From positions 1 through 64,000 of the forward strand of contig CAKSFM010000005.1 of assembly GCA_934454525.1 (NCBI GenBank): a DNA stretch of 64,000 nucleotides. Reading direction: 5' to 3'. A program made the translations under genes and the position numbers. This document shows positions 33,238 through 41,806 of this stretch, one piece after another (the stretch's first letter is position 1; every line of letters starts with the position of its first letter). The stretch is from an uncultured Clostridia bacterium. GTDB lineage: Bacteria > Bacillota > Clostridia > UMGS1883. The notes under the pieces are model-generated. The model searched no databases and was not told where the DNA came from. It worked only from the letters and a program-made list of their open reading frames with translations.

Positions 33238-34251
33238 ATGAAATGTTCTAATTGCGGAAGTGAAATAATTCCGGGAGCAAAATTTTGCAGGGAATGTGGA
33301 ACAGAAGTTAAAAATGAACCGGAAATGACAGAGGTACTGGATCATTCGGGAAATGAAAATATATGCCCGAACTGCGGTCAGCAGCTTGAGGAAAACGCCG
33401 TGTTCTGCAATAACTGCGGTCAGCGCGTTACAGCGGAAGAAACAAAAAATACGCCGTGCTGCCCTGCCTGCGGAAATCCCGTGCGTGAGGGCGCGATGTT
33501 CTGCAATAACTGCGGTCAGCGCATCGCAGCGGAAGAAAAGGAAAAAACACCGCGCTGCCCTGCCTGCGGAAATCCCGTGCGAGAGGGCGCACTGTTCTGC
33601 AACAGCTGCGGAGCGCCGCTGAACGATTCCCAAAAAGCGGCTCCGCGGTCGGAGATAAAGAGCACAAAGAAAAAGGATAAGGGACTTATATTCCTCATTG
33701 TGCTTTTAATTGTTGTTTTGGTCGGCAGCGCCGGCGTTATCGGGGTTATATGCCTGAAAAACAACGCAGTGGAGGTCGAAACGCCTAATATTGAAGACAA
33801 AGACGATGACGAATCCGATACAAAAAGCAAACGGAGGAATAAATCATCGGATGATGAGGATGCTGATGATGACATCGATGAGGATGAAGACTATGACGAT
33901 GACATCATTGATGAAGATGATGAGACTGACATAGACTATGATGAAGATGAGTATTATGACGAGGACGAAGATGAGGACTATGACGATGACAGCGAATTTT
34001 TCCCGAGCGACAGAGAGTATATCACATACTCGGATCTGGAGGGAAAATCGGAAGAAGAGGTTGCAATGATCAGAAACGAAATCTTTGCCCGCCGCGGATA
34101 TATCTTCAGCACAGAGCCTTATAAGTCCTATTTCGAGTCACAGGATTGGTATGTTCCGAACGCAAATTTCAACGAAAGTATGTTTAATTCGGTTGAAAAA
34201 GCGAACAAGGATTTCATCGTTGCATACGAGGAAAGCAGAGGGTGGAGGTAA
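33238..34251 (+). CDS. Multi-zinc-ribbon membrane protein with acidic linker and YARHG domain
   Basis: A 337-residue protein with four tandem zinc ribbons (about residues 2-125; pairs such as CSNCGS/FCRECG and CPACGN/FCNNCG), a basic segment, a membrane helix (about 150-172), a very acidic Asp/Glu/Tyr linker (about 182-258) and a C-terminal YARHG domain (about 262-330, with MIRNEIFARRGYIFSTEPY). YARHG domains are extracellular and linked to the bacterial envelope. MTEVLD near residue 33 repeats the Thr-Glu-x-Leu pattern of the 30075 protein. The stop overlaps the next start (TAATG). Confidence 0.82.
   Translation: MKCSNCGSEIIPGAKFCRECGTEVKNEPEMTEVLDHSGNENICPNCGQQLEENAVFCNNCGQRVTAEETKNTPCCPACGNPVREGAMFCNNCGQRIAAEEKEKTPRCPACGNPVREGALFCNSCGAPLNDSQKAAPRSEIKSTKKKDKGLIFLIVLLIVVLVGSAGVIGVICLKNNAVEVETPNIEDKDDDESDTKSKRRNKSSDDEDADDDIDEDEDYDDDIIDEDDETDIDYDEDEYYDEDEDEDYDDDSEFFPSDREYITYSDLEGKSEEEVAMIRNEIFARRGYIFSTEPYKSYFESQDWYVPNANFNESMFNSVEKANKDFIVAYEESRGWR
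33403..33620 (+). repeat. 96-nt coding tandem repeat in the zinc-ribbon region
   Basis: TTCTGCAATAACTGCGGTCA recurs at 33403 and 33499, and a shorter match begins at 33595, so the period is 96 nt (32 residues, one zinc ribbon plus linker). The second and third copies are nearly identical in sequence, suggesting recent duplication. Confidence 0.8.
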
Positions 34252-35162
34252 TGAAGCATAATTGTCTCTGTATACTGACAGCGATAATGTTGATTTGCGG
34301 ATGCGGAACGCAGGAGGAATCCAAAAAACCGCATCAGAATAAGCCTGAGGTTCAGACAGAACAGAGCAGCGGCGAAAGCAAAAGGCACAAAAAGCATGAT
34401 AATAAGAACGGAGAGCTTGTGCCTGTGGCGCCTCCCGGGCAGGAAAGAAAAGCAGAAGAACCCGAAACTCCCGAGGTGTCCGAGACTCCCGAAACTCCTC
34501 AGACACCTCCCGAGCCTGCCGCTCCGGTGAGTGTTTTAAGCGGTAAGGTAATTGTTGTTGACGCCGGACACGGAATCAGCAGTTATAAGAAAAAAGAACC
34601 GATAGCGCCGGGAAGCAGCGTAACAAAGGCGGCGTTTGTTTCAGGAACCTCCGGCAAGTATCAGACGGAGGAACAGCTTAACCTTTCGGTGGCACTCAGG
34701 CTCAGAACTGCGCTTGAAGCTGAGGGCGCTGTCGTTCATATGACAAGAACCGAGCATGCGTGCGATGTGTCTAATGTTGACAGAGCACAATTTGCAAATG
34801 CGCTCAACGCCGACATATCCGTTAAGCTGCATGCCGACGGCAGTGACAGCTCTGCCGCGCATGGCGTGTCGGTGCTTGTTCCGGGACCGCAGTATATCGG
34901 CAATGCCGATATTTTAAATAAAAGCAGGACAGCCGGAGAACTTGTTCTGCAAAACTTTGTTGCACAGACGGGCGCTGCCAACAGGGGAATATCGGTCAGA
35001 AATGATCTGACGGGATTTAACTGGACTGAAGTTCCGATTATTCTGGTCGAAATGGGATTTATGACAAATCCCGATGAGGATCGCCTGCTGTCAACGGCAG
35101 ATTATCAGGATAAAATGGTTTCGGGAATTGTTATGGGATTAAAACAATATTTTACTAAATAA
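34251..35162 (+). CDS. Lipoprotein N-acetylmuramoyl-L-alanine amidase (Amidase_3)
   Basis: A 303-residue cell-wall hydrolase cleaving the lactoyl-peptide amide bond of peptidoglycan. The signal peptide ends at a lipobox-like ICGC (Cys near residue 18). A Lys/Pro/Glu-rich spacer (about 22-92) leads to an Amidase_3 domain (about 96-302) with zinc ligands in VVDAGHGIS and VKLHADG, and the catalytic Glu in LVEMGFMTNP. The start ATG 34251 has GGAGG upstream and overlaps the previous stop. As last gene of the locus, it probably opens the wall locally for the secretion machine. Confidence 0.9.
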   Translation: MKHNCLCILTAIMLICGCGTQEESKKPHQNKPEVQTEQSSGESKRHKKHDNKNGELVPVAPPGQERKAEEPETPEVSETPETPQTPPEPAAPVSVLSGKVIVVDAGHGISSYKKKEPIAPGSSVTKAAFVSGTSGKYQTEEQLNLSVALRLRTALEAEGAVVHMTRTEHACDVSNVDRAQFANALNADISVKLHADGSDSSAAHGVSVLVPGPQYIGNADILNKSRTAGELVLQNFVAQTGAANRGISVRNDLTGFNWTEVPIILVEMGFMTNPDEDRLLSTADYQDKMVSGIVMGLKQYFTK

Positions 35163-35484
35163 TTGCGGATAAGTGAAGAAAAAGTACTTTTTTGTGACCT
35201 ATGCACAAAAAAATCAGTTTTTAATTAATAAATTCATTAATGAAGCATATTGCAATTTCAAAGTATTCATTGTATTATATATGTGTACTTGATAAGTACA
35301 AACTTTTTTCATTTTCCCTCCTTTTAGTGGCAGACGCGAGTGTCTGTCATTTTTTTTGCGCAAAAGTATTTGCCGCCCCGCGGATTCCGGAAAAACGGCG
35401 AAACGTAAATTCCTCAGGCGTCTGCGCGCAGATTTATAAGCTTGTGTTTACATAATAAATATTTATTTTATTGCATAATAACTA
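35163..35484. other. Intergenic region with two terminator-like hairpins
   Basis: No gene is supported in this AT-rich stretch. TGTACTT-GAT-AAGTACA (35284-35300) is followed by a T-run, and GGCAGAC/GTCTGTC (35329-35348) is followed by eight Ts; either may end the T7SS transcript. A short non-coding RNA ending at one of these is possible, but I see no matching promoter or known RNA family. Confidence 0.55.
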
Positions 35485-35542
35485 TTGACTTTTTCATCTA
35501 CATATGCTATGCTATTTTCTGTAATACCACTATATATGGTGG
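35485..35542 (+). promoter_or_regulatory. nrdDG promoter with an NrdR-box-like palindrome
   Basis: TTGACT (35485-35490), 17 bp and TATGCT (35508-35513). CCACTATATATGGTGG (35527-35542), close to the transcription start, resembles the NrdR consensus ACACWATATATWGTGT. Only one box is clear, whereas NrdR normally binds two spaced boxes. Confidence 0.6.
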
Positions 35543-35666
35543 ACAGACCCGGATTGCGGTCATCAGCGGCAGTGCAGGGTTTTCTGCCCTGTTTTCCGTG
35601 TGCGGAGGAATGTATGGAATATATCCGATTGCGGCAATGTATTGGGAAAACTAAGGAGGGTTCTTA
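35543..35666 (+). other. Structured 5' leader of nrdD
   Basis: About 125 nt of GC-richer leader between the putative NrdR box and the start codon. It contains CAGGG-TTTTCTG-CCCTG (35575-35591) and other complementary segments. I could not match it to a riboswitch class known to control ribonucleotide reductases. AAGGAGGG provides the ribosome-binding site. Confidence 0.4.
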
Positions 35667-37841
35667 ATGAAAATAATTAAACGAAACGGTTCTGAGGTGC
35701 TGTTTGACGAAAATAAAATATTGACCGCCATCTCCAAAGCAAATGAGGCTGTGCCTCAGCAGGTCCGCATGACCGAAAAGCAGATAGAGAGGATTGCGGA
35801 GAGGGTTGTTTTGTCGTGCGAGTCGCTCGGTCATTCTCCGAGCGTGGAGGAGGTTCAGGATCTTGTTGAGCATCAGATCATGGCGCACGGTGCTTTTGAG
35901 GTTGCAAAGGCTTATATTACATATCGTTATACGAGAACGCTTGTCAGACAGTCGAACACAACCGATGATAAGATTCTCAGCCTTATTGAGTGCAATAACG
36001 AGGAAGCAAAACAGGAAAATTCCAATAAGAACCCCGTGGTTAATTCAACGCAGCGCGATTATATGGCAGGAGAGGTGTCAAGGGATATTACAAACAGAAT
36101 TCTTCTCCCGAAAGAGATTGTTGACGCGCATAACGAAGGAATTATCCATTTTCATGACAGCGATTATTACGCGCAGCATATGCATAACTGCGATCTTGTA
36201 AATCTTGAGGATATGCTGCAGAACGGCACTGTGATAACGGGAACGCTCATTGAGCGGCCGCACAGCTTTTCCACTGCCTGCAATATTGCAACGCAGATAA
36301 TTGCGCAGGTTGCGTCCAATCAGTACGGCGGTCAGTCAATCTCGCTGACGCATCTTGCACCGTTTATACAGGTTAGCCGCGAGAAAATTGCGCGTGACCT
36401 GAAAAGCGAGCTTGTTGAAGCGGATATGACAATGGATGATGAAACATTTAAGAAAATTGTTGAGCGCCGCTTGCGTTTTGAGGTTAAAAAGGGCGTTCAG
36501 ACGATACAATACCAGGTTGTGACTCTGCTTACGACAAACGGTCAGGCTCCGTTCGTAACAGTGTTTATGTATCTTAACGAGGCAAAGAATGAGCAGGAGA
36601 AAAAGGACCTTGCAATGATAATTGAAGAGGTTCTCACGCAGCGTTATCAGGGCGTTAAAAATGAGAAAGGCGTATGGGTAACGCCCGCGTTCCCGAAGCT
36701 TATTTATGTTCTTGAGGACGATAATATTCATGAGAACGATAAGTATTACTATCTCACGGAGCTTGCGGCAAAATGCACTGCAAAGCGGATGGTTCCGGAT
36801 TATATTTCGGAAAAGGTTATGCTCGAAAATAAAATTGATAAGAACGGGGAGGGACACTGCTACACGTGCATGGGCTGCCGCAGCTTCCTTACTCCGTATG
36901 TCGATGAAAACGGTAAGCCGAAGTATTACGGCAGATTTAATCAGGGCGTTGTTACAGTGAATCTTGTGGACATCGGACTTTCCGCAGAAAAAAATATGGA
37001 TAAATTCTGGAAAATTTTTGACCAGCGCATGGAGCTTTGCCATTGGGCGCTGCGCTGCCGTCACGAAAGACTTGAGGGAACATATTCGGACGTTGCGCCG
37101 ATTTTGTGGCAGCACGGAGCGCTGCTGCGCCTTAAAAAGGGCGAGAAAATTGATAAGTATCTTCACGGCGGTTATTCAACGCTTTCACTCGGATATGCCG
37201 GTCTTTGGGAGTGTGTATACAGTCTAATAGGCAAAAAACTTACAGAGCCTGAGGGCGAGGAGCTTGGTCTTAAAATAATGAAGAAGCTCAATGAGTATAC
37301 CGCAAAGTGGAAAGCTGAGGAAAACATTGATTATTCTCTCTACGGAACGCCGCTTGAAAGCACGACATATAAATTTGCCAAGTGCCTGCAGAAGCGTTTC
37401 GGCGTTATCAAGGGTGTTACGGATAAGGGATACATCACAAACAGCTATCATGTTCATGTTACCGAGGATATCAATGCTTTTGATAAGCTTGCGCTTGAAG
37501 CAAAATTCCAGGCGCTTTCGCCCGGAGGAGCAATAAGCTATGTTGAGGTGCCGGATATGCAGCATAATATTGAAGCTGTGCTTGACGTTATGAAATTCAT
37601 ATACGACAATATTATGTATGCGGAGCTTAACACAAAGAGCGATTATTGCCAGAAGTGCGGATGGGACGGAGAAATCGGTATCGAGGAGCAGGACGGCAAG
37701 CTTATCTGGAAATGCCCTCAGTGCGGAAATACAGACCAGGACACAATGAATGTTGCAAGAAGAACCTGCGGCTATATAGGAACACAGTTTTGGAATCAGG
37801 GCAGAACGCAGGAAATCAAGGAAAGAGTTCTGCATCTGTAA
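35667..37841 (+). CDS. nrdD: Anaerobic (class III) ribonucleoside-triphosphate reductase
   Basis: A 724-residue glycyl-radical enzyme that makes deoxyribonucleotides under anaerobic conditions. It has an N-terminal ATP-cone (about residues 1-95, MKIIKRNGSEVLFDENKI), the barrel with the HNCDLVNLEDML region, the C-terminal zinc site (CQKCGW...CPQCG) and the glycyl-radical loop RRTCGYIG with Gly702. It is activated by NrdG, encoded 15 nt downstream. An NrdR-box-like site lies in the promoter. Confidence 0.97.
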   Translation: MKIIKRNGSEVLFDENKILTAISKANEAVPQQVRMTEKQIERIAERVVLSCESLGHSPSVEEVQDLVEHQIMAHGAFEVAKAYITYRYTRTLVRQSNTTDDKILSLIECNNEEAKQENSNKNPVVNSTQRDYMAGEVSRDITNRILLPKEIVDAHNEGIIHFHDSDYYAQHMHNCDLVNLEDMLQNGTVITGTLIERPHSFSTACNIATQIIAQVASNQYGGQSISLTHLAPFIQVSREKIARDLKSELVEADMTMDDETFKKIVERRLRFEVKKGVQTIQYQVVTLLTTNGQAPFVTVFMYLNEAKNEQEKKDLAMIIEEVLTQRYQGVKNEKGVWVTPAFPKLIYVLEDDNIHENDKYYYLTELAAKCTAKRMVPDYISEKVMLENKIDKNGEGHCYTCMGCRSFLTPYVDENGKPKYYGRFNQGVVTVNLVDIGLSAEKNMDKFWKIFDQRMELCHWALRCRHERLEGTYSDVAPILWQHGALLRLKKGEKIDKYLHGGYSTLSLGYAGLWECVYSLIGKKLTEPEGEELGLKIMKKLNEYTAKWKAEENIDYSLYGTPLESTTYKFAKCLQKRFGVIKGVTDKGYITNSYHVHVTEDINAFDKLALEAKFQALSPGGAISYVEVPDMQHNIEAVLDVMKFIYDNIMYAELNTKSDYCQKCGWDGEIGIEEQDGKLIWKCPQCGNTDQDTMNVARRTCGYIGTQFWNQGRTQEIKERVLHL

Positions 37842-37855
37842 TATAGGTGAAGAAG

Positions 37856-38374
37856 ATGCATTACGGAGAAATAAAAAATTGTGATATTGCAAACGGAATC
37901 GGCGTTAGGGTTTCGCTGTTTGTTTCAGGCTGCACAAATCACTGCAAAAACTGCTTTCAGCCGCAGACATGGGATTTTGATTACGGAAAACCGTTCACTG
38001 AAGAAACGGAAAGTTATATTATGAGTCTTCTTAAGCCGACATATATAAACGGACTGACTGTTCTCGGAGGTGAGCCGTTTGAGCCGCGGAATCAGCTTGT
38101 GCTTTATCCGTTTCTGAAAAGGGTGAGGGAGGTTTTTCCCGATAAGTCGATATGGATGTTTTCGGGTTTTACATTTGAGGAGCTTACCGACAGTGCGGCA
38201 TATCCGAACTGCGAAGTAACGGAAAATATTCTCAGGCTTGCCGATGTTTTGATAGACGGCAGATACGATGAATCGCTTAAAAGCATTGCGCTCAAATTCC
38301 GCGGTTCGTCAAATCAGCGGATAATCAATTTGCCCGAAACATTAAATAGCGGCAAAGTCACTTTGTGGGAATAG
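37856..38374 (+). CDS. nrdG: Anaerobic ribonucleotide reductase activating protein (radical SAM)
   Basis: A 172-residue radical SAM enzyme that installs the glycyl radical on NrdD. The iron-sulfur motif is CTNHCKNC (Cys26, Cys30, Cys33) and the GGE motif is VLGGEPFEP. ATG 37856 follows AGGTGA and is preferred over the GTG 9 nt upstream that forms part of this site. It is the second gene of the nrdDG operon. Confidence 0.96.
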   Translation: MHYGEIKNCDIANGIGVRVSLFVSGCTNHCKNCFQPQTWDFDYGKPFTEETESYIMSLLKPTYINGLTVLGGEPFEPRNQLVLYPFLKRVREVFPDKSIWMFSGFTFEELTDSAAYPNCEVTENILRLADVLIDGRYDESLKSIALKFRGSSNQRIINLPETLNSGKVTLWE

Positions 38375-38466
38375 GGTTTTTTAAGAACCGTTCGGTGTTT
38401 TCCGGGCGGTTCTTGTGCATATTGCCGCACAATAGGGAAAAATAACAGCAACGGGGTGAGATAATC

Positions 38467-40296
38467 ATGAATGAAATTATTGAAGAAAAGCTTGCAAAGC
38501 TTCCGGACAAGCCGGGAGTGTATATGATGAAAAATGCAGCCGGCACTGTTATATATGTCGGCAAAGCTAAAGTGCTGAAAAACCGTGTGCGTCAGTATTT
38601 TCATGCTTCTGCCAACCACAGCGCAAAAACGCTTGTGATGGTTTCGAAGATATGCGACCTTGATTATATAATATGTGACAGTGAGATGGAGGCTCTTGTC
38701 CTTGAATCAAATCTGATAAAGGAATATAAGCCGAAGTATAATATTCTGCTTAAGGATGACAAGCACTATCCGTATCTTAAAGTTACGGTGGGGGAGGAAT
38801 ATCCGCGGCTGCTGTATGTGCGCCGTATTGAAAATGACGGAGCGAAGTATTTCGGTCCGTATCCGTCGGGTTATTCCATTCGTGAAACGCTTAAACTCGT
38901 CCGCGATATTTTTATGATTCCGCACTGTTCTAAGCGCTTTCCGAGGGATATCGGAAAAGAACGTCCGTGTCTTTATCATGCGATGGGCAAGTGCTCGGCT
39001 GTTTGTACCGGCAATATTGATCCGGCATCATACCGCAAAACCTTTAAAAGTATAATTAAATTTCTTGAGGGGAAAGATTCAGAGGTTCTTGAGGCGCTGC
39101 AGGCGGAAATGCGCACGGCAGCGGCGGCACTTGAATTTGAGCGCGCGGCAATTCTGCGCGACCAAATCGAGTCCGTTATGCGCCTTGGAGAAAGGCAGAA
39201 AGTCATCACCGATTCCGGCGGCGACACAGATGTTGTTGCTGTTTGCGCCGCCGATTCGCTTGCTTCGGCAGAGGTATTCTATATCCGCGGCGGAAAGCTT
39301 ATCGGGAGCGATTCGTTTAACCTTTCAGAAACACTTGTACTTGACACGGCGCGGCTTCTGTCAGACTTTCTTCCGCGTTTTTATTCGCGTGATAACTATA
39401 TTCCCGAAACAATTTTGATTTCAGAAAATATTGATGATTCCGCCGCGCTTGAAGCATATCTTTCCGAAAAACGCGGTAAAAAAGTTTCGGTCAGGGTGCC
39501 GCAGCGCGGAAATAACCGCAAAACAGTTGATATGGCAATTAAAAACGCTTATAAAAATATTGAAAATTATAAAACGGAGCAGGTGCGCGAAAAGCTGCGC
39601 GCCGCATCCGTAGTTGAGCTTGCCTCTGCACTGGCGCTTGAAGTTATTCCCGACAGAATCGAATCGTATGACATTTCTCATATCTCGGGAACCGACACTG
39701 TTGCATCAATGGTGGTGTTTGAAAACGGGCGCAGTGCACGCCGTGAGTACAGGCGGTTTAAAATCCGCACCGTTGAAGGCGCTAACGACACAGCATCGAT
39801 GCGTGAAACACTCCTGCGCCGTTTCACGCATGAGCAAAACAAAGGGGACGGCAAATTTGCCGCCATGCCGGATCTTATTCTGCTTGACGGCGGCATTGCG
39901 CAGCTCAATGCCGTCATAGAGCTTTTTGATGAGCTTAATATTGACATTCCCGTTTTCGGAATGGTAAAGGATGACCGCCATCGCACCCGCGGTGTTGTTT
40001 CCGATCGCGGTGAGGTTTTTTTAAATCCCACAGGCGCAGCTTTTCGTCTGGTTACCAATATTCAGGATGAAGTGCATAGATTTGCAATCGAGTATCACAG
40101 AAAACTGCACGAAAAAAAGGTTATTGCAAGCGAGCTTGAGAATATAGAGGGGATAGGAAAGCAAAAACGGATTGCGCTTATGAAGCATTTTAAAAGCATC
40201 GCAAAAATAAAGCAAGCTCCGGTGGAGGAGCTTGCAAAAGTGAAAGGCATAAGCAGAAAAAATGCCGAAGCGATTCATACATTTTTTTGTAAATAA
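38467..40296 (+). CDS. uvrC: UvrABC system protein C
   Basis: A 609-residue nucleotide-excision-repair endonuclease making both incisions around DNA lesions. It has a GIY-YIG domain (about residues 12-95, PGVYMMKNAAGTVIYVGKA), a Cys cluster, a UVR domain (about 200-235), a C-terminal RNase H-like nuclease (around SYDISHISGTDTVASMVVF, with DGG in LLDGGIAQ) and helix-hairpin-helix repeats at the end. The length is normal. GGGGTGAG precedes ATG. Confidence 0.97.
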   Translation: MNEIIEEKLAKLPDKPGVYMMKNAAGTVIYVGKAKVLKNRVRQYFHASANHSAKTLVMVSKICDLDYIICDSEMEALVLESNLIKEYKPKYNILLKDDKHYPYLKVTVGEEYPRLLYVRRIENDGAKYFGPYPSGYSIRETLKLVRDIFMIPHCSKRFPRDIGKERPCLYHAMGKCSAVCTGNIDPASYRKTFKSIIKFLEGKDSEVLEALQAEMRTAAAALEFERAAILRDQIESVMRLGERQKVITDSGGDTDVVAVCAADSLASAEVFYIRGGKLIGSDSFNLSETLVLDTARLLSDFLPRFYSRDNYIPETILISENIDDSAALEAYLSEKRGKKVSVRVPQRGNNRKTVDMAIKNAYKNIENYKTEQVREKLRAASVVELASALALEVIPDRIESYDISHISGTDTVASMVVFENGRSARREYRRFKIRTVEGANDTASMRETLLRRFTHEQNKGDGKFAAMPDLILLDGGIAQLNAVIELFDELNIDIPVFGMVKDDRHRTRGVVSDRGEVFLNPTGAAFRLVTNIQDEVHRFAIEYHRKLHEKKVIASELENIEGIGKQKRIALMKHFKSIAKIKQAPVEELAKVKGISRKNAEAIHTFFCK

Positions 40297-40304
40297 TAGT
40301 TTTT

Positions 40305-41117
40305 TCACCGGCGCAGCCGTGCTGCGAGGGAAAATGCGATAAATACAATAAGATTTGTAATTACAACGCTTGCGCCGACGGCAATTTCAAGGTAGAATGA
40401 AGCGCATATTCCTATAAAAAAGCACACGGTGCTGATGACTGCCGCGCATATTATAACGCCTTTGAAATAGCGGCATATCCGCATTGCGGAAAGCGCAGGA
40501 AATATTATAAGGCTTGAAATCAGCAAAGCGCCCATGATTCGCATCCCCAAAACTATTGTCACCGCCGTAAGCACGGCGAGAGCGGAGTTATATAAATCAA
40601 CGCGAACACCGGTTGCCCGGCTGAACGGTTCGTCAAATGTCACAGCGAAAATCCTGTTGTAAAACACAACGAACATCAGCAATACCGCAGCCGAAAGAAC
40701 AACGCTTATATAAACATCGGTGCGGCCCATTGCAAGTACGCTTCCGAACATATAATTGCAAACGTCCGTTGTAATTCCGGTTGTCATTCCCGTAACAATA
40801 ATTCCTATAGCAAGTGATGATGATGAAAAAACTGCTATTGCCGCATCTCCGCGCATTGAACCACTCTCAGTTATGCGAAGCAGAAAAAATGCTGCAATAA
40901 TCACAATCGGGATTGAAACTGCAAGCGGAGCCATATTAAGTGCGGCGGCAATTGCAAGCGCCCCGAAAGAAACATGGCTCAGTCCGTCTCCTATCATGCT
41001 GTAGCGCTTCAGAACAAGGCTCACACCGAGAAGAGATGAACAGATACTGACCAAAATCCCTGCAATAACGGCACGCGTCATAAACGAATATTTAAACAGT
41101 TCAGATAATATGCTCAC
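40305..41117 (-). CDS. znuB: Metal ABC transporter permease (ZnuB/MntC family)
   Basis: A 270-residue membrane permease with about eight helices and typical ABC-3 family signatures: LGVSLVLKRYSMIGDGLSHVSFG near the N terminus and FDEPFSRATGVRVDLYN in the middle. Overlap of 4 nt with the ATP-binding gene upstream makes them a unit. With a Fur-type regulator ahead, import of zinc (or manganese/iron) is likely. No substrate-binding lipoprotein gene is in this operon. Confidence 0.87.
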   Translation of the reverse strand: MSILSELFKYSFMTRAVIAGILVSICSSLLGVSLVLKRYSMIGDGLSHVSFGALAIAAALNMAPLAVSIPIVIIAAFFLLRITESGSMRGDAAIAVFSSSSLAIGIIVTGMTTGITTDVCNYMFGSVLAMGRTDVYISVVLSAAVLLMFVVFYNRIFAVTFDEPFSRATGVRVDLYNSALAVLTAVTIVLGMRIMGALLISSLIIFPALSAMRICRYFKGVIICAAVISTVCFFIGICASFYLEIAVGASVVITNLIVFIAFSLAARLRR

Positions 41118-41806
41118 AATGTTCCCTCCTCTGAAAGTTCATATTCCTGCGGCGTTCCGAAGAACAAAGCTTCGCGCCTGCCGATTTTCAGCACATGCTT
41201 TGCAACAGAAAGCGAGGCGTGAACATCATGCGAAATCATAATAACCGTTATACCGCTTTTATTGATTTTGCAAATCGTTTCATAAAATTCAGCTGCAGCC
41301 GACGGGTCAAGTCCGGCAATCGGTTCATCAAGAAGGATCATTCTCCGTGCCGAGCAAAGCGCTCTTGCAAGCAGTGCGCGTTGTTGCTGTCCGCCGGAAA
41401 GATTGCGAAAACATTCCTTCCTTTTTTCGTATATTCCGAGCAGTTTCATATTATCCGCGGCAAGCTTCTTTTCTTTTTTTCCGTAAAACGGGCGCCAACC
41501 AAGCTTGTTCAGACATCCGGAAAGAACAACCTCACTGACTGAAGCCGGAAAATCGCGCTGAACAGGGGAGGTTTGCGGCAAATATCCTATATCGTGCCGC
41601 TTAAGTCCGCCCCCGAAGCTGATTTCTCCGCAATTTTGCACACTAAGTCCGAGAATCGTTTTCATAAGTGAGCTTTTTCCGCTTCCGTTCTCTCCGAAAA
41701 TCACAAGAAAGTCACCGTCTTCAACGGAAAAATTAATATTTTCAAGAATATTTTTGCCATCGTAGGAAATATTAAGATTTTTTACCGTCATCAGCGTTTC
41801 CGCCAT
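41114..41806 (-). CDS. znuC: Metal ABC transporter ATP-binding protein (ZnuC family)
   Basis: A 230-residue ABC ATPase. Walker A is FGENGSGKSSLM, the Q-loop is in YLPQTSPV, the signature is NLSGGQQQRALLARAL, Walker B is RMILLDEPIAGLD and the switch His lies in ISHDVH. ATG 41806 is chosen because AAAGGAGGG is just upstream. It overlaps the end of the fur-like gene by 35 nt, indicating translational coupling. It energises the ZnuB-like permease. Confidence 0.9.
   Translation of the reverse strand: MAETLMTVKNLNISYDGKNILENINFSVEDGDFLVIFGENGSGKSSLMKTILGLSVQNCGEISFGGGLKRHDIGYLPQTSPVQRDFPASVSEVVLSGCLNKLGWRPFYGKKEKKLAADNMKLLGIYEKRKECFRNLSGGQQQRALLARALCSARRMILLDEPIAGLDPSAAAEFYETICKINKSGITVIMISHDVHASLSVAKHVLKIGRREALFFGTPQEYELSEEGTL

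Noticed and set aside
33403..33620. 96-nt repeats as a possible CRISPR or satellite
   Set aside because: They are in-frame zinc-ribbon modules without unique spacers.
35543..35666. Known riboswitch (for example adenosylcobalamin) before nrdD
   Set aside because: I found no B12-box or other consensus core by eye; kept only as an unclassified structured leader.
36336..37166. Minus-strand open frame opposite nrdD
   Set aside because: It is antisense to a highly conserved enzyme and has no start signal or recognisable domain.
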